Assembly: GCA_050084985.1 (NCBI GenBank)
Contig: JBITNC010000001.1
Location: 105,400,001 to 105,464,000, forward strand
Reading direction: 5' to 3'
From: Nageia nagi
Taxonomy: Eukaryota > Pinophyta
Length of the DNA stretch: 64,000 bases
The notes below the pieces were generated by a model that did no database searches, was not told where the DNA came from, and saw only the letters and a list, made by a program, of their open reading frames with translations. Within the stretch, counting starts at the first letter, position 1, and each line of letters starts with the position of its first letter. This document shows, in pieces, positions 1 to 11,930 of the stretch. A program made the translations under genes and the position numbers.

Positions 1-663
1 TTGGCCTATTTAGATCATAAATAGGATATATTTTACAAGAAAACCAATAAAAACTTATCAACTTGTGCCGCCACACCTCTTAAATCATGATTTTTACCCA
101 TTTCTTAAAAATTGAATCCATTAGCCCAAAATGTGGAAGCCTTTCTCCTTAGAAACCATAGCGTTCATGTTGATCGTCAATGTCTACACTACCTTTCTTA
201 TACATCTAACACCTCACCTTGGACATCATGATACCTTTAATTAAATGTGATCTAAAAATTGATATAGGACTAATAAGTATTAGAGAATGAAGTTATTTAT
301 GGAATAAACTAACATCTAATAGAAGAATGATGCATTCTTTGCATATTTGTAATACGGTTAGACCCATTTGTTACAAAATTCAATGCTTTATTAGCTTCTA
401 TCAGGTATAAAAAATATCATTATTAGATAGATAAAACAAATCAAATACTATACATGCAACATCATTAACTTGCAATACTCTTAAGCTAATGTTAACATTG
501 AAACTAGCACAGATGTTGGGACACAAAGGCATAAATCATGCCAATTAAAAAAAATTAGAACAAAGGGTAAGATACAAGAAGTATTTCTATCCTTATCTGC
601 ACTTTGCATTATTATTGGTACTATAATCATATGCATGATTGGAAACAAACCAATCATCTTGCA

Positions 664-840
664 GTCACCTTTGCAAGTTGGGTCTAAATTAATTACCTCC
701 ATTATTGCTTTGAGTCACCTTTGTTGGTTGGGTTTAAACTAACCTTCATTATTGATTTGAGTCACCTTTTCTAGTTGGGTATGAAATAACCTCCATTATT
801 TCTTCAATTTACCTTTTTTGGTTGGATATAAACTAACTAT
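664..840. repeat. Degenerate tandem repeat, about four ~60-bp units
   Basis: Four neighbouring units each carry a variant of agtcacctttgttggttggg followed by a variant of acctccattatt. A fifth partial unit lies near 958-985. Units differ at many positions, so the array is old. The flanking bases 1-663 and 1110-1569 hold no gene or repeat I can support; the short ORFs there show no family motif. Confidence 0.55.
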
Positions 841-862
841 CACCTTTATATCACATCTAATA

Positions 863-1109
863 ATAGGGCATGTACCTTATGATGATGACATCATATCATA
901 TATACATATAGGAATGAGGCATGTACCTCATGATAATATATAACATCTCTCTTGAATTCACCTTTGTTGGTTGGGTCTAAAATAACCATCATCATGCTAT
1001 TTATCATTCATATGTTGCATCTAGGAATGGGGCATGTACCCCATGACAATGTTGACATATATGGTTTTGATTGCATGTGTTCCATCTAGGAATGGGGTAT
1101 GTACCCCAT
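863..1109. repeat. Four dispersed short hairpins with the same loop
   Basis: Four 18-bp inverted repeats lie at 863-880, 914-931, 1027-1044 and 1092-1109. Each has a 6-bp stem around the loop catgta or tatgta. The stems are ataggg/ccttat (one G-T pair), atgagg/cctcat and twice atgggg/ccccat, so the second stem differs from the third and fourth by a paired change. They form part of a wider degenerate repeat. Function is unknown. Confidence 0.5.
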
Positions 1110-1569
1110 GATGATGTTGAAACACCTTTATCACGATCATGTATGTATGCATATAAGAATGAAATATTGAGTATTTTTGTATTTGGTGTTCTCAAGATGA
1201 TGTATGCATATTATATTAATTTCATTATTATTGCATTACTGTTATGTCATTTTTGATGAAATATTATGATGATTTACTCTAATTTTCACTACTATATCTT
1301 TTATGAGTTAACCATCACATATATGCTTGGCAGTTTGTACTATCTCTCTTATTTTCAAGTTATTCTTTGCTCTCAGTTGTTTCTACTTCATGCAAGGTAT
1401 TACATGTCACAACCAAGGAAAAGAGGGGGAAATATACATCATCATTTCTTGATGATTTGAATAGTTCTACAACTAAACCATACAAGTATCAAAATTTTCT
1501 TCTCTTTAACTTTTAATTCATTTGCAAGCATAATTTCTTTTCAAAAGTTCTTATTTCATTACACTTGCA

Positions 1570-2515
1570 AAGGGGATCATCTGTTGACACCTAAAAGTGG
1601 CCCCTCTAACATGGTTCCACTTAGGTGTAACATTACATACATGTTCAATCACACTTTATCATATTTTAATCATATTCTACTTTATTATCACATATTTCTT
1701 AGGTTGTGTTCTTATTTTATGTTAGGCATACTAGAACAACTTCAACCTTCTTACAAGGGGTCAAATGGTGATATCATGCCTGATATAAATGCAAGTATCT
1801 CCAATCTAGAGAAAATATATCAAGATTACATCTTGATAACTAGCACCCTACACTTGGATGTTTCTAAATATCACCTATTATGATTGGAATATTGTTACCA
1901 TTCAAGAAAATATCTATTATCTATTTTTTGCAATCATATGCTTGGTTCAGCTTATTGATATATCTACCATTATTGATCCTTGTTGGAAGATCTCATTCTA
2001 TCGAAACTCTAGTGCTTGTGCTAAGCTCCTGATACCTAACTCCCCCACTAGGATCTTTTCTATTGTTGGCCATAGGGTTTATACATCAAGGTCATCTCTC
2101 TTTGACAAGTTCATCTTGCATATATTTAGCTTCGACACAGGTAAGGATACACAAGTATTTATTTTAAACTTGATTCCATCTCTTTAGTGTCCACATTCAT
2201 TTTGTATCTTAATATCAATGAAATCGATAATTATGCTATTGCATTTCTACTTTCTTTATTTCCTATTATTCATATATGTTTATTTGAGTAAAATAGCTTG
2301 GATATTACATACTAAAATGTTTGTGTATTTAGTTCATTTAGATCAAAATCTAAGGTATACCAAAACATATATTAACAAAAATAATAAATAGCAAAAGAAA
2401 ACTTACCATTGCAAAAAAACGATGTTCAAAATGGAATAATTTTTAAGTTCAAGATTTTTATTTTATATTTTTAGAACATATGATTTGTAAGATAAATAGT
2501 TTTAACTATGAAAAT
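1570..2515 (+). mobile_element. Possible 3' LTR fragment
   Basis: A purine-rich stretch (gcaaaggggatcatc) lies directly before tgttgacacc at 1582, the usual arrangement of a polypurine tract and the start of a 3' LTR. No partner LTR, end or coding region was found. The segment stops where the LTR at 2516 begins, which may have inserted into it. The two overlapping ORFs here (99 and 109 codons) match nothing I recognise. Confidence 0.25.
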
Positions 2516-3071
2516 TGTTGGAATGTATAATGCATTATTGTAAAGTCTCTTAATGTAATTCACTTAATACTTAAGGGTATCCCTAGATATCTAAGTATCT
2601 AGTGAATATGATAATGTAAATTCACTAATACTTAAAATTATCCTTAGACACCTTTTAAATTTTTTGAATAAGATAATGTAACTTGTCCTACACTCCATCA
2701 CATGAGCATGCCACTTGGGTAAAAGGGTGTTGCATGTCATGGCATTGTACAATGGTTACAAAGGTGATCCAAGGGAGAATTTTAGCCTATAAATAGAGGA
2801 ATCTCTCTTTGATATTACTCACTCAAGTTTATCGAAAAGTTATGCTCTAGGATTGTTAGGAGAAGTGAGAAAGAGTTGTTGTAAGAGAGTACTATTTGAG
2901 AATAAGATTTTAGATTAGCGGATGTACTCTCATGGTTGGAGGAACCACTTTATATTAGTTTCAACTTTGTGAGATTGGCTATATTATTTATGCTATTGAG
3001 ATGATGTTTTAGAGAGCTTTCATGAGATATTAGTAGAAAAGGAATTTAGTAATTTAAGCTTAATTCCTTCA
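2516..3071 (+). mobile_element. Copia LTR of the B family (5' LTR of a truncated copy)
   Basis: The segment starts tgttggaatgtataatgc and ends aattccttca. It matches the 5' LTR of element B (39439-39690 joined to 43487-43735) along its length, including the promoter region and the conserved gaggaaccacttta block. A degraded primer-binding site (attgggattagagcc) and family-specific leader follow, so this is the 5' LTR of a plus-strand element. No second LTR was found, so the copy is truncated. Confidence 0.85.
2787..2796 (+). promoter_or_regulatory. TATA box of the LTR promoter
   Basis: ctataaatag lies about 270 bp into the LTR. The same box is found at the equivalent place in both LTRs of element A, and it is degraded in element B (ctctaaatag). 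It is the expected start point for genomic retrotransposon RNA. Confidence 0.6.
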
Positions 3072-3880
3072 ATTGGGATTAGAGCCATCCTTAAAGGCTC
3101 ATCTTCAACATCTTTTAGGTCATTCCTACTTCATTGGTGAGGTAAAATCAATTTTAAGGTATAAAATTTCTTTTTTATTATTTTGGGATTATTTAAATGA
3201 TACTAACAGATTTTTACTATGTTTTTGTTCATTTTTTTTGAAAAATTTACTTAAATGTTATTGCTATGTAATTTTTTTACTAACATTATTTTGTTAGTTA
3301 CAATTTATAGAGAAAATTTTGTTAGAATATAACAATAATGTGTTGTAATATTTTTCATGAAGCTTGTTATAGTATAAATTTGCAACTTTTTTGAAATATT
3401 AAAAATTTGCAATTTTTTTGAAATATTAAAAATTTACAATTTTTTTACACTAATATTTTGTGTAAAAACATTAAAAAGAGTTGCAATTTTTTTCTTCACA
3501 ACTTTACAAATGTGTTATTATTGCAATAAAAGTCTGTCTTGTAATATTTTTTACAAGTTCAAAAAAAGAGAAGTTATTATTATAAAAAATGAATATATTT
3601 TTATGTTAATATGTTAAAACCTATTTTTTCTAAAACATATGATAATATGTTATTAGAAATATAAATAAAACAAGAGGTAGGCCTTTATTTTATAAAATAT
3701 GTCTTTAATTTTACTATGCTTTTTTAAAAAAATATACACATTTTTTAATATTTATAAACAAAAAAATATTTATTTTATAAAGAAGGTATAAACATCCCTC
3801 AAAGAGTAGTTGAAAAGTGTTTTTGAATAATATAATTTTTTTTTTGTTTTTAAATATATAAATAATAACTTCTCAACAAA
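3072..3880 (+). mobile_element. Leader remnant of the truncated B-family element
   Basis: After the decayed primer-binding site, the sequence follows the leader of element B from about 43736. Shared features are the ggctcatctt block, the ggtgaggtaaaatc block, the ttttgttagttgcaattta block and runs of T. Similarity fades by about 3600 and no gag or pol follows. The downstream limit, set by element F, is approximate. Confidence 0.6.
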
Positions 3881-3883
3881 ATT

Positions 3884-6012
3884 CATCTAAGGAATAAAAT
3901 GAATTTTTGAGGAGAGAATTGTTTCTCTAGGAGGTGCCCCCCTCGAAGTGGGAAAGATGATTCTATTAGCTAGTATTATATTAGAGTTATTTATTATTAA
4001 GTGGTTTTGTGAAATTAATATGGCTTGTAATAATTTTATGAGAAGATTATTGAATATTATTGAAGAATAATTTATTTGAAATATTAGGTTCGTGATAAGT
4101 GGTATCAGAACACATGATCTCCATACTTGTGGGTGGATTTAGAGAAGTTAAAGGGGTTTTTTTTTGGCAATATCAAGTGAATGATTTGTATATCATACAT
4201 CTAGAGGTATTTTATACTAAAATTTTAAAAATTTCCAAATAATCATGTCAAGAGGGATCAATAAAGTTTTTAGGTATTTTGGAGCTCTTTTGTAAATTTT
4301 ATTAGCATTTTGATTTTCTCAATAAAATGGTTGTATAGGGTGGAATGAAGGGTTTTTGATTCTAAAATTTTGGGAGAAGTTTTTAGAGATAATACCATCA
4401 TTAAATAAAATTTTGAGATCATTTTGATATGTATTGGTTGACTTATCAAAAGATTGATGTTTCCTCTATAAATTCCTTGATCTAGAATTATGAAAAAAGG
4501 GCAAACATAATTGATCATATTTTTTTCATCTTTTTGAATTTTGTTATAAAATTTAAAGGTTTTCATATTATTGGTTCAAGATTATATACTTTAAATTTCA
4601 AAATATTTGGAGCTATATTGACCATTTTGTGTGAAGAACATTAGGGTCTCCTTAAAAACACTCTTAAGATTTAGAAGGGGTAAAAGTAAAATGAACACAT
4701 CCTTCTCATCCTTTCAAATTTTATTTTTAAATTTAGTGGATTTTCATATATTTGTATCAAGAGTATTTAGAAAAAATTTTAGTTTGTTTTAAGTGGTATT
4801 GGTTTACTTATGATAATATTGGTGATTGAGATTTTGGTAAAAAAGGGGCAAAGGTGAAATCTTCATAACTTTTGCATATGATATTAATTTTTGATGAAAT
4901 TTCAGATTTGGATGGGAATTTATGGTATTTATCTATAGTAAACATTTCTAAATTATTTCAATTGTTTTGATAGTAACTTTAATTTCTAGAAATTGATACG
5001 CTTATTCCACCTTTTAATTCATTGAATCAAAATATAAATGAAGTTCATGAATTATGTAATGAGATATGTGCAGAAATTGAGTACAATCCTAGAAAAGGTA
5101 TTAGATATATGTAAAAAATTTCCAAATTTATATAGGTATCTTTCTATACACAAACCCATTGATGATGAGGTTCTTCATGAGAATCTCATGGATCTATTAT
5201 CTTCAAGTCTAGTGGAGCATATTATAGAGTGTAAGGTCCTTCTTCTCACTTGTATCAGTACAAATGATGTGTATCTAATTTATTCAAGTTTAGTGGAGAA
5301 TATTATAGATTATGAGGATATTTCTCTCACTTATATTAGCATGGACATGATGGAGTAACAAGATATCATGGAGTATCCATGCTAGGACTTCAAAGCATCA
5401 CAACAACATGGTGGCTTCTTTATTGAATCTTTTGGATTATTATTTTTATTTCCTACTCATTGATAGTAACATTACTTTGGTGAGATTGTGATACAAATAT
5501 GGGAACCTATTCATATTTGGAGAGTGTTTGGATACTTTAGTCAAGTTAGATTCCTTGATTCTCTACTCTCTCTATTATTCATGGATGGATTGTATTTTGT
5601 ATTTTGGAAATATTTAAGGATAAATCTTGTCAAAGGGATAAACAATGTAACAAACCTCATTAGTAGATTAGTAGGATATTTTATTATAATGTATGGTATG
5701 TAAAACCTTTGAAAAAAAACTTTTTTAAAGGGGTGGAAATGTTATAACCCCATAATATGTTATTGATGTTATATTTGTATTTATTCCACAGGTATTAGAG
5801 TTGGAAGGTGAATGGTCACAAAGGGATATTTATATGAGATCCTTCCCCATTGTAATTAATCCAAGGAATAAAATAAGTTTTTGAGGAGAGATTTCATTCT
5901 CTAGGAGGTTCCCCCTCAAAGTGGAAAAGGTAATTCTATTAGCTAGTATTCTATTAGAGTTATTTATTATTGAGTGTTTTTATGCAATTAATATGGTTTG
6001 CAATATGTTAAC
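3884..6012 (+). mobile_element. Small non-autonomous LTR element F, damaged
   Basis: Two related segments flank this unit. The left LTR fragment (about 3884-4096) and right LTR (5740-6012) share the ttttgaggagag and ctattagctagtat blocks. The left copy is followed by a primer-binding site (tggtatcagaac, 4100). The right copy is preceded by a purine tract (aaaggggtggaa) and starts tgttataacccc. The left LTR lacks its 5' part, so no target duplication can be tested. The 1.6-kb interior has no gag, protease, reverse transcriptase or integrase motif. It is best read as a short non-autonomous element that depended on proteins made elsewhere. Confidence 0.6.
5038..5358 (+). CDS. Uncharacterised 106-codon ORF inside element F
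   Basis: This is the longest ORF of element F. The product has no zinc knuckle, protease or polymerase motif. Its second half contains an internal duplication: SSLVEHIIECKVLLLT is echoed by SSLVENIIDYEDISLT 33 residues later. It could be a decayed gag fragment or chance. I do not recognise it, and there is no promoter or start context that argues for translation apart from its place within the element. Confidence 0.2.
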   Translation: MKFMNYVMRYVQKLSTILEKVLDICKKFPNLYRYLSIHKPIDDEVLHENLMDLLSSSLVEHIIECKVLLLTCISTNDVYLIYSSLVENIIDYEDISLTYISMDMME

Positions 6013-6589
6013 AACTTCCTCAAGATAGCCTACATGGATAAGAAGGTCAAAAATGCATGTATATTGATTCATTGGGTACTTGGAAAGTTACAGGGCATTT
6101 TGAGTTATGAAAAATGACATACTTGGTGCTCTCTTTGCACTTGCAATTTATAAACAATAATAACATGATTATAAGCATTGAATTATGAAAAACCACTATG
6201 ATAAGTATGATACAAATACTTATAGAATTATTAATCGATGCTATATATTAATAATTCTATTTACATTATTGTATATGATATGCTTTGTTTCTTACCTCCA
6301 TAATAAGCACAACAAGATATAAAGGTTGGATATCTTTTCTCTTGGATAACTTGTACAAAACATCATGCATTAGAAAAGTTAGGGCTACCTACATATACAA
6401 TATCTCAAAAGATATATCACTACTATGCTTTATCATTGTTCATAATGTTACAACACAACCAACTTGGATGCTTAAAATTGTAGAGATTGCAATATGATGA
6501 GGCAATTGAAATTGTATCATATATAATGAAATTATTTTTCTCTATAGACATATGAATAGATGAAGAAACATAATTTTTATCATGTCTAA
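6013..6589. repeat. No gene; contains one arm of a dispersed inverted repeat
   Basis: The only structure seen is at about 6270-6400, where cttacctccataataagcac and the next 100 bp resemble the reverse complement of about 10340-10450. The second copy overlaps the tail of a PPR fragment, so this copy may be a piece of the same source in the other orientation. The remaining bases show nothing I can support. Confidence 0.4.
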
Positions 6590-6840
6590 TCTGATCTCAC
6601 CATGCCTCCTCACATCTGGTCATGCCTCGTCTCTCTGCTCTCATCAATACACCAAATTTTCCTCTCTTCTCCAACAATGATCATAAGATATGAAACTATG
6701 TAAAGTACACCATATGTATGATATGAAATGATCTAAGTGCACCATAAGATATAAAACTATGTTAAGTGCACTATATGTATGGTATGAAACAATATAAATG
6801 CACCTATTTCTTCCAACCCCTCAACTTAGAAAAATCAAAA
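6590..6840 (+). repeat. Dispersed repeat, second copy near 19300-19420
   Basis: The block rich in ctcaccatgcc and tctctctgctctcatc matches 19300-19420, where the same phrases appear in the same order (tctcaccatgcc, tctctcatctcactaatac, then ccaaccc-like sequence). Both copies lie beside PPR-derived DNA. No coding potential is visible. Confidence 0.45.
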
Positions 6841-6849
6841 TTAAGAAAA

Positions 6850-7290
6850 CATTTCAAGTGACCAAAAGTAATAGAACATGTTGTGGGCTCCTTCATTTCT
6901 TGACCTATAATACTTAGTCAAACATAGAAAAAAATGTGGTTCCCAAGTGGATGTTGTATTGTATATACAAAATGATGAGATAAAAATAATAGAACAAGTT
7001 ATCGGTTCCTTCATTTCTTGGCCTATATCAAAATATTTAAACAAATAAATTATGACATAATATGAAATGATTTGTCTAGATGAGCTAAATTATCTAAAAG
7101 TGGTAAGTTGAAAAAACATATTTGTAATAATTAACAAAATACAAAAAAAATATATGCTTCTCAACTGGATATCATGTTGTATATACATAATGATGAGATG
7201 AAAATAATGGAAAATATTTTGGGTTCCTTCATTGCTTGGTATATTTTAGAACATTTATATAAATAAATTATGACATATGATATGAAATTA
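6850..7290. repeat. Three diverged direct repeats of 115-220 bp
   Basis: The phrase ggttccttcatttcttgg, preceded by aataatagaacaagtt, occurs near 6866, 6983 and 7205. Between these sit repeated versions of ggatgttgtattgtatatac followed by atgatgagat. The stretch from 7291 to 7817 holds only short repeats of catatcatatgg and atttggatcattt (7530-7700) and no gene. Confidence 0.5.
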
Positions 7291-7817
7291 TATCCTGATC
7301 ACATATATGCCACATTGTAGACCATGAAACTGTGTTTGCATCATGTATCTTCTAAATTTTGCATATAAGTCTATCAGGTTTTAGGTTCCATTTCAATTTT
7401 TCAAAAAGTGATTCTTAGGTGTGTGGATGTGTATAATTAGTGCTTCCAAATTGAATGTTATGGTAGCAATACTATAGATTATATTTGATTCATTTGAGAA
7501 ATAATTGGAATAGTAGAGCATATTTGAATAATTTCATATCATATGGCACAATAGCATCATTTCATACCAATATGATGTAATTAGATAATTTCATATCATA
7601 TGTTAGTGCATTTGGATCATTTGGTGCACTTGATCATGAACATATGGTGCATTTGGATAATATTATATCATATGGTGAATTTGATCATGAACATGCCTTT
7701 ATCTTTCATCATTTGCATATTATATATATTAATAGTGAATGGTAAGTTCCATTGGTCCATCTTTCAGGAACCCATGGACAACATTATAATTAGGCTCACT
7801 ATGATTGAGCTTAGGTG

Positions 7818-8125
7818 CCAAAATACCCATAAACCTTAAATTGGTTGTGTGTATATGTCTACTTGGTGCTTTGTAAATTTAATGTTGTGGTTTTGAATGC
7901 CTGGAAAGACATGTATGCAAAGTGTGGAATAATACTCAAGTCCCATATATATGTATGCAAAATGGGATCTCTAGAATAAGGTATGAACATTTGTTAAAGA
8001 GTAGTTGAAAATGGTTTTATCTTGATTATTATGGTTCTTACTTCCCTGATAGATATATATACAAAATATAAAATAATATGCAAGGCTCAAGAATTATTTC
8101 ACAAGATGCATTAGGGAAATGCATA
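7818..8125 (+). pseudogene. PPR gene fragment, two repeats, broken
   Basis: Translated in patches, this reads as plant-type pentatricopeptide repeats. NVVVLNAWKDMYAKCG lies near 7880-7930, with the DMYAKCG signature of the repeat. After a short interruption, near 7982, comes GMNIC*RVVENGF followed by LIDIYTKYKIICKAQELFHKMH. PPR proteins are organelle-targeted RNA-binding proteins. This piece has no start, no targeting peptide and several stops, so it is a relic. Related relics lie at 9632, 10206 and 18850, and on the other strand near 17400. Confidence 0.7.
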
Positions 8126-8435
8126 GTGACTATTTATCCTGAAATAGCTATTTTTTAGGATTTTTTAATTTGCTATTTTTATGGCCATCAGCTTGGGTCT
8201 AGGTAGCTTAATTTTTTTGGATATATTTTTTCCTTTGTTGATTAGCCAAAAATTTACAACTTCAAAAGTATTTTTGATATAAATTAGCCAAATATAACCA
8301 CCATCAAATTCACACCTTATCACCTATTTTTTATAAATATTTTTAATTTTCTTGAGCAAATCGCCTATTGGACCCAAGTTCTCTAGGAAAATGAATGCAG
8401 ATCTAAAATAAAAGAAGACCTATTGTAAGAGGAGA

Positions 8436-8996
8436 AGATAAGTGAATTGTTACAGAAGAAAAGTGACTTGTTACTAAAGATGAGCATCTTGTTATTGAAT
8501 ATGAGAGACTTGTTAATAAAAATGAGTGACTTTTTACTAAATATTAGTATCTTGTTGCTGAATACAAGCAACTTATTATTAAAGATGAGCGACTTGTTAC
8601 TGAAGATGAATGACTTGTTACTGAAGATAAGCGACTTGTTATTGTAGATGAACAAATTGTTACTAAAGATGTCAGACTTGTTATTGAAGATGAATGACTT
8701 GTTAGTGAATTAGATTCTTTTTAACTAAAGATGAGTGACTTGTTACTACAAACAAGTGAATTATTACTACAAATGAGCAACTTGTTAATAAATATGAGCA
8801 ACTTGTTAATGAATATGAGTATCTTGTTACTGAAGATAAGTGGCTTGTTACTAAATATGAGTGACTTATTATTGAAGATAAGTGACTTGTTACTGAAGAA
8901 AAGTGACTTGTTATTGAAGAAAAGTGACTTGTTACTCAAGATGAGTTACTTATTACTAAAGACAAGCAAGTTATTACTAAATATGAGCATCTAATC
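8436..8996. repeat. 21-bp minisatellite encoding a Leu-rich heptad
   Basis: About 26 imperfect units of gatgagtgacttgttactgaa run in two blocks (8436-8712 and 8727-8996). As 21 is a multiple of 3, frames stay open. The plus strand reads repeated MSDLLLK (ORFs 8447-8647 and 8731-8994). The minus strand reads repeated SNKSLIF (ORFs 8383-8655 and 8721-8939). The plus product would be a hydrophobic heptad chain. There is no other domain, so the ORFs are probably a by-product of the array. The flanks (8126-8435 and 8997-9239) show nothing else. Confidence 0.75.
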
Positions 8997-9239
8997 ATTA
9001 TCAAGAGGAACATTTGATATAAAATAATATTTAAAAATTACGTATAATTTTTACTTTTTTAGAAAATGATATCAACTAGGTAATTTTTTATATCATAGTT
9101 CTTAAAAATTTCAAATATCACCATTAGTTCTACGGTGTTCTAGGATAAAATCATGAAGATTTCAAAATTATTTTGCCACTATTTATTTATTTATATTTAC
9201 CAAAATTCCTTATGCATAACCATGATATGCATGATGTGA

Positions 9240-10000
9240 TATGAAATGATTTAAATACAATACCATATGATTCAAAAACTAGCTTCGATAAGCAAAACAA
9301 CTTTTCAAAATAAATATTTTCTAAGTATCAAAAACCAATAAAAAAGTGGTAAGTTGGCAAAAATCGCAATGCCTAAGAATTGTTTAACAAGATACATGAT
9401 GCAAGCATAGTGTCAATATCTTTCATAAAGGTATTGCAGGCTATATTCTGTGCTCTTCCAAGAACCATTTTTTATTTATTTTTCATTCTTTAAAAGAGAA
9501 CAAAAAAAAGGCTCTCACCAAAGCATAAAATATAGTTGAACAAAAATTTAATAGCATGAGAAACCTTTATATCTATTCTACTTGCATATATAAATATGTA
9601 TATGTGTTCTTATATATGTATTGGAGATTTAGAAGAAGGTATGGACATTTGTCAAAGAATAATTGAAAATGGTTTTATCTTGAATATTATGGTTGACTGC
9701 CCTAATAGACATGTATGCAAAATGTGAAACACTATGCAAGGCTTGAAAATTATTTCACAAGATGAATGATGTGATATGAAATGATTTAAATATAGTATGA
9801 TATGATCCAAAAATTGGCTTGGAGAAGAAAAGCAATTGTTAAACCCAAAACTTTTTCAAGCGTTAAAAACCAATCCAAAAGTGATAAGTTGGCAAAAAAC
9901 ATAATTCTTGAGAATTTTTTAACAAGATGCACAATGCAAGTACAATGTGAATATATTTTAAGAAGGTCTTATAGGTTATATTTTGTACTTTACTAAGAAC
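9240..10000 (+). repeat. Pair of ~220-bp direct repeats, with an inverted third piece
   Basis: Segments 9240-9470 and 9780-10000 share the order catgatatgattcaaaaact, aaaaaccaatccaaaag, ggtaagttggcaaaaa, then attttttaacaagatgca and a shared ending ctaagaacc. A short reverse-complement piece is at 10480-10540 (tttgccaacttaccactttt). In the first copy ELFNKIHDASIVS can be read near 9375, so part of the repeat is PPR-derived. Confidence 0.6.
9632..9785 (+). pseudogene. PPR gene fragment, frameshifted
   Basis: Read with one frame change, the segment gives GMDICQRIIENGFILNIMV, then ALIDMYAKCETLCKA and LFHKMN. This is the same succession as the fragments at 7982 and 10206. A stop (tga, after KA) and the frameshift mark it as a relic. 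It lies between the two direct repeats described at 9240 and probably shares their origin. Confidence 0.65.
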
Positions 10001-10205
10001 CCTTTTTTGTGAAAAATTAAAAAGGGTTCTTAAGAAAGAACAAAACTAGCATGAGAAAACTTTATATGTGTTCTATTTGCATATATAAACATGTGTATGT
10101 GTTCTACTTACATGCAACCATGTAGGTGGATGAGGGCTATAAATACTTTAATAACATGAGTGACTCTTATTGCATTATTCCTAGGATGTATCATTCTTCC
10201 AGCAT

Positions 10206-10395
10206 GTGCCACCATGGGAGCTATAGAATAAGGTATGGACATCCATCAAAGAGTAGTTGAAAATAGATTTCCATCGAATGTTATGATTGTAAATGCACTA
10301 ATAGGCATGTATGAAAAATGTAGAAGAATACACAAGACTTGAGAATTATTTAACAAGATGCATGATGCATACATAGTTTCATGAGAGAGAGACAT
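10206..10395 (+). pseudogene. PPR gene fragment, one repeat plus start of the next
   Basis: The translation from 10234 is GMDIHQRVVENRFPSNVMIV, then NALIGMYEKCRRIHKT, a stop, then ELFNKMHDAYIVS. This follows the plant P/L/S repeat pattern, with NALI-MY-KC and ELF-KM anchors. Two stops and no flanking repeats make it a relic. It is the best preserved of the fragments on this side of element A. Bases 10001-10205 and 10546-10669 show no gene. Confidence 0.7.
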
Positions 10396-10669
10396 CGAAC
10401 CTTTATATCTTATTATGCTTATTATAGAGGTAAGACAACATAGCATTTAAATTTCTAGGTTGAACAATTATTAAGTATTACAATCTTGTTTTTGCCAACT
10501 TACCACTTTTGGATTGGTTTTTGACACTTTCGTAAAGTATAGTGTTTCATCATGTAGCAAATTTTACACCTAACAATTGCATATGCTTAAATGTCTCTAC
10601 AAGTATTTCATTTTTATGTATATATTAAAATTGTAGGATTAATCATTATACATTCATTGTTGATATTAT

Positions 10670-11007
10670 TGGCTATGCAAGCTATCGTGAGGGAGCTTTG
10701 AGCTTCATTACCAAAATACCCATAAACCATAAATTTGGTATGTGCATGTGTTTACTTGGTGCTAGTAAAATTAAAGTTGTCATTTATGCAAGCTATCTTG
10801 AGGGATATTTGAACTTTACTACCAAAATACCCATAAACCTTAAATTGGGTATGTGCATGTGTCTACTTGGTGCTTGAAAAGTGAATGTTGTGGTTTAAGA
10901 AGGTGATCTTGAGAAACCTCTAAATTCATTTCCAAAATACCTATAAACCCTAAATTAGGTGTGTAGATGTGTCTACTTGGTACTTGTAAATTGAATGTTG
11001 TGATTTG
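10670..11007 (+). repeat. Three tandem ~115-bp units, continued at 18737-18840 beyond element A
   Basis: Each unit carries aaaatacccataaacctta, then ggtatgtgcatgtgtctact and tggtgcttgtaaattgaatg. A further copy is at 7818, and another resumes at 18737 directly after element A, so A inserted inside the array. In the copy at 7818 the unit runs straight into PPR coding sequence (NVVV then DMYAKCG), so the array is probably an amplified PPR fragment. Confidence 0.6.
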
Positions 11008-11437
11008 TGAAGGAATTAGATCTACACTAACCCTAAAGGTCCAAGACTATAGAAAACTCAATCATTCAACATCTACAAGCTAATAACACCATTCACACAA
11101 GATAACACAAATATAATGTGGTTCCTCCCTCCTTGGGAGTACATCCACAACTAGATCTCAATTCTCAAACTATGCACCCTCTTACTACAATTTCTTTCTC
11201 TCCTACACAAACTAGTAGAGTAATCTTACTCAAAAACTAAGTGCTATTACAAGAGGAGAGGCCCTCTATTTATAGCATGAGAGCACCTCCCTAACCTCCC
11301 TTTAACCCAAGGGTAAGGTTAGGTTTACATAATAAAGAATTCAATTAATCCCTTAAGGTATCTACATATCCTTTAAGTGATTAATTGAATTTACAAGGAG
11401 TTTAGATATTCACAATATTTCATTACAAATTCTAACA
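11008..11437 (-). repeat. 3' LTR of element A
   Basis: 430 bp with TG...CA ends (tgaaggaattag ... attctaaca on the plus strand). It is flanked on the left by the target duplication atttg. It contains the TATA motif at 11266-11275 (ctatttatag on plus). It differs from the other LTR by about four substitutions and one T in a T-run. Confidence 0.95.
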
Positions 11438-11450
11438 CTCCCCCTTAATG
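11438..11450 (-). promoter_or_regulatory. Polypurine tract of element A
   Basis: On the minus strand the sequence is cattaagggggag, ending directly at the 3' LTR (tgttagaatt). In this class such a purine run primes plus-strand DNA synthesis. Confidence 0.85.
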
Positions 11451-11930
11451 CAATATTGGGATAGAGCGTAGAAGAGAGAAGAGAGAGAGTAAGAGAGAGT
11501 TCTCCTCCATAGAGATACAAGCGGAGATGAGAACATTTACATATTTGAGAATCTTTTTGAGAACTAGTTTGAGACTCACTACATTACCATTTGACAAAAT
11601 GGTTTACAATACAATCATTAACCACAACTGGTTTCATTGTACATAGTATTCGATCAACTTTAAGCTGACATGTGATTCTCCATGAGCTTGCTTACATAAG
11701 GTGAGTAACCTACATTTTTGAAGAAGATCCTACATGTTGCAAGCAACTCATGAACAAAATCAGTTAGATGCATCATATATTCATTTTATTAATAAGAGAA
11801 TCAAATAATGCCATCTTATAAATAACTGATCAATGGTGCACTATAAGTCATCACGGAGATGCCAAGCCATCACTCATAGTCACTTGTTGTATATAGACAT
11901 GTGTTGATTATTAATAGAGCATAAAAAATT

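Noticed and set aside
4270-4566. Minus-strand 98-codon ORF
   Set aside because: AT-rich frame inside element F on the strand opposite to its transcript; no motif.
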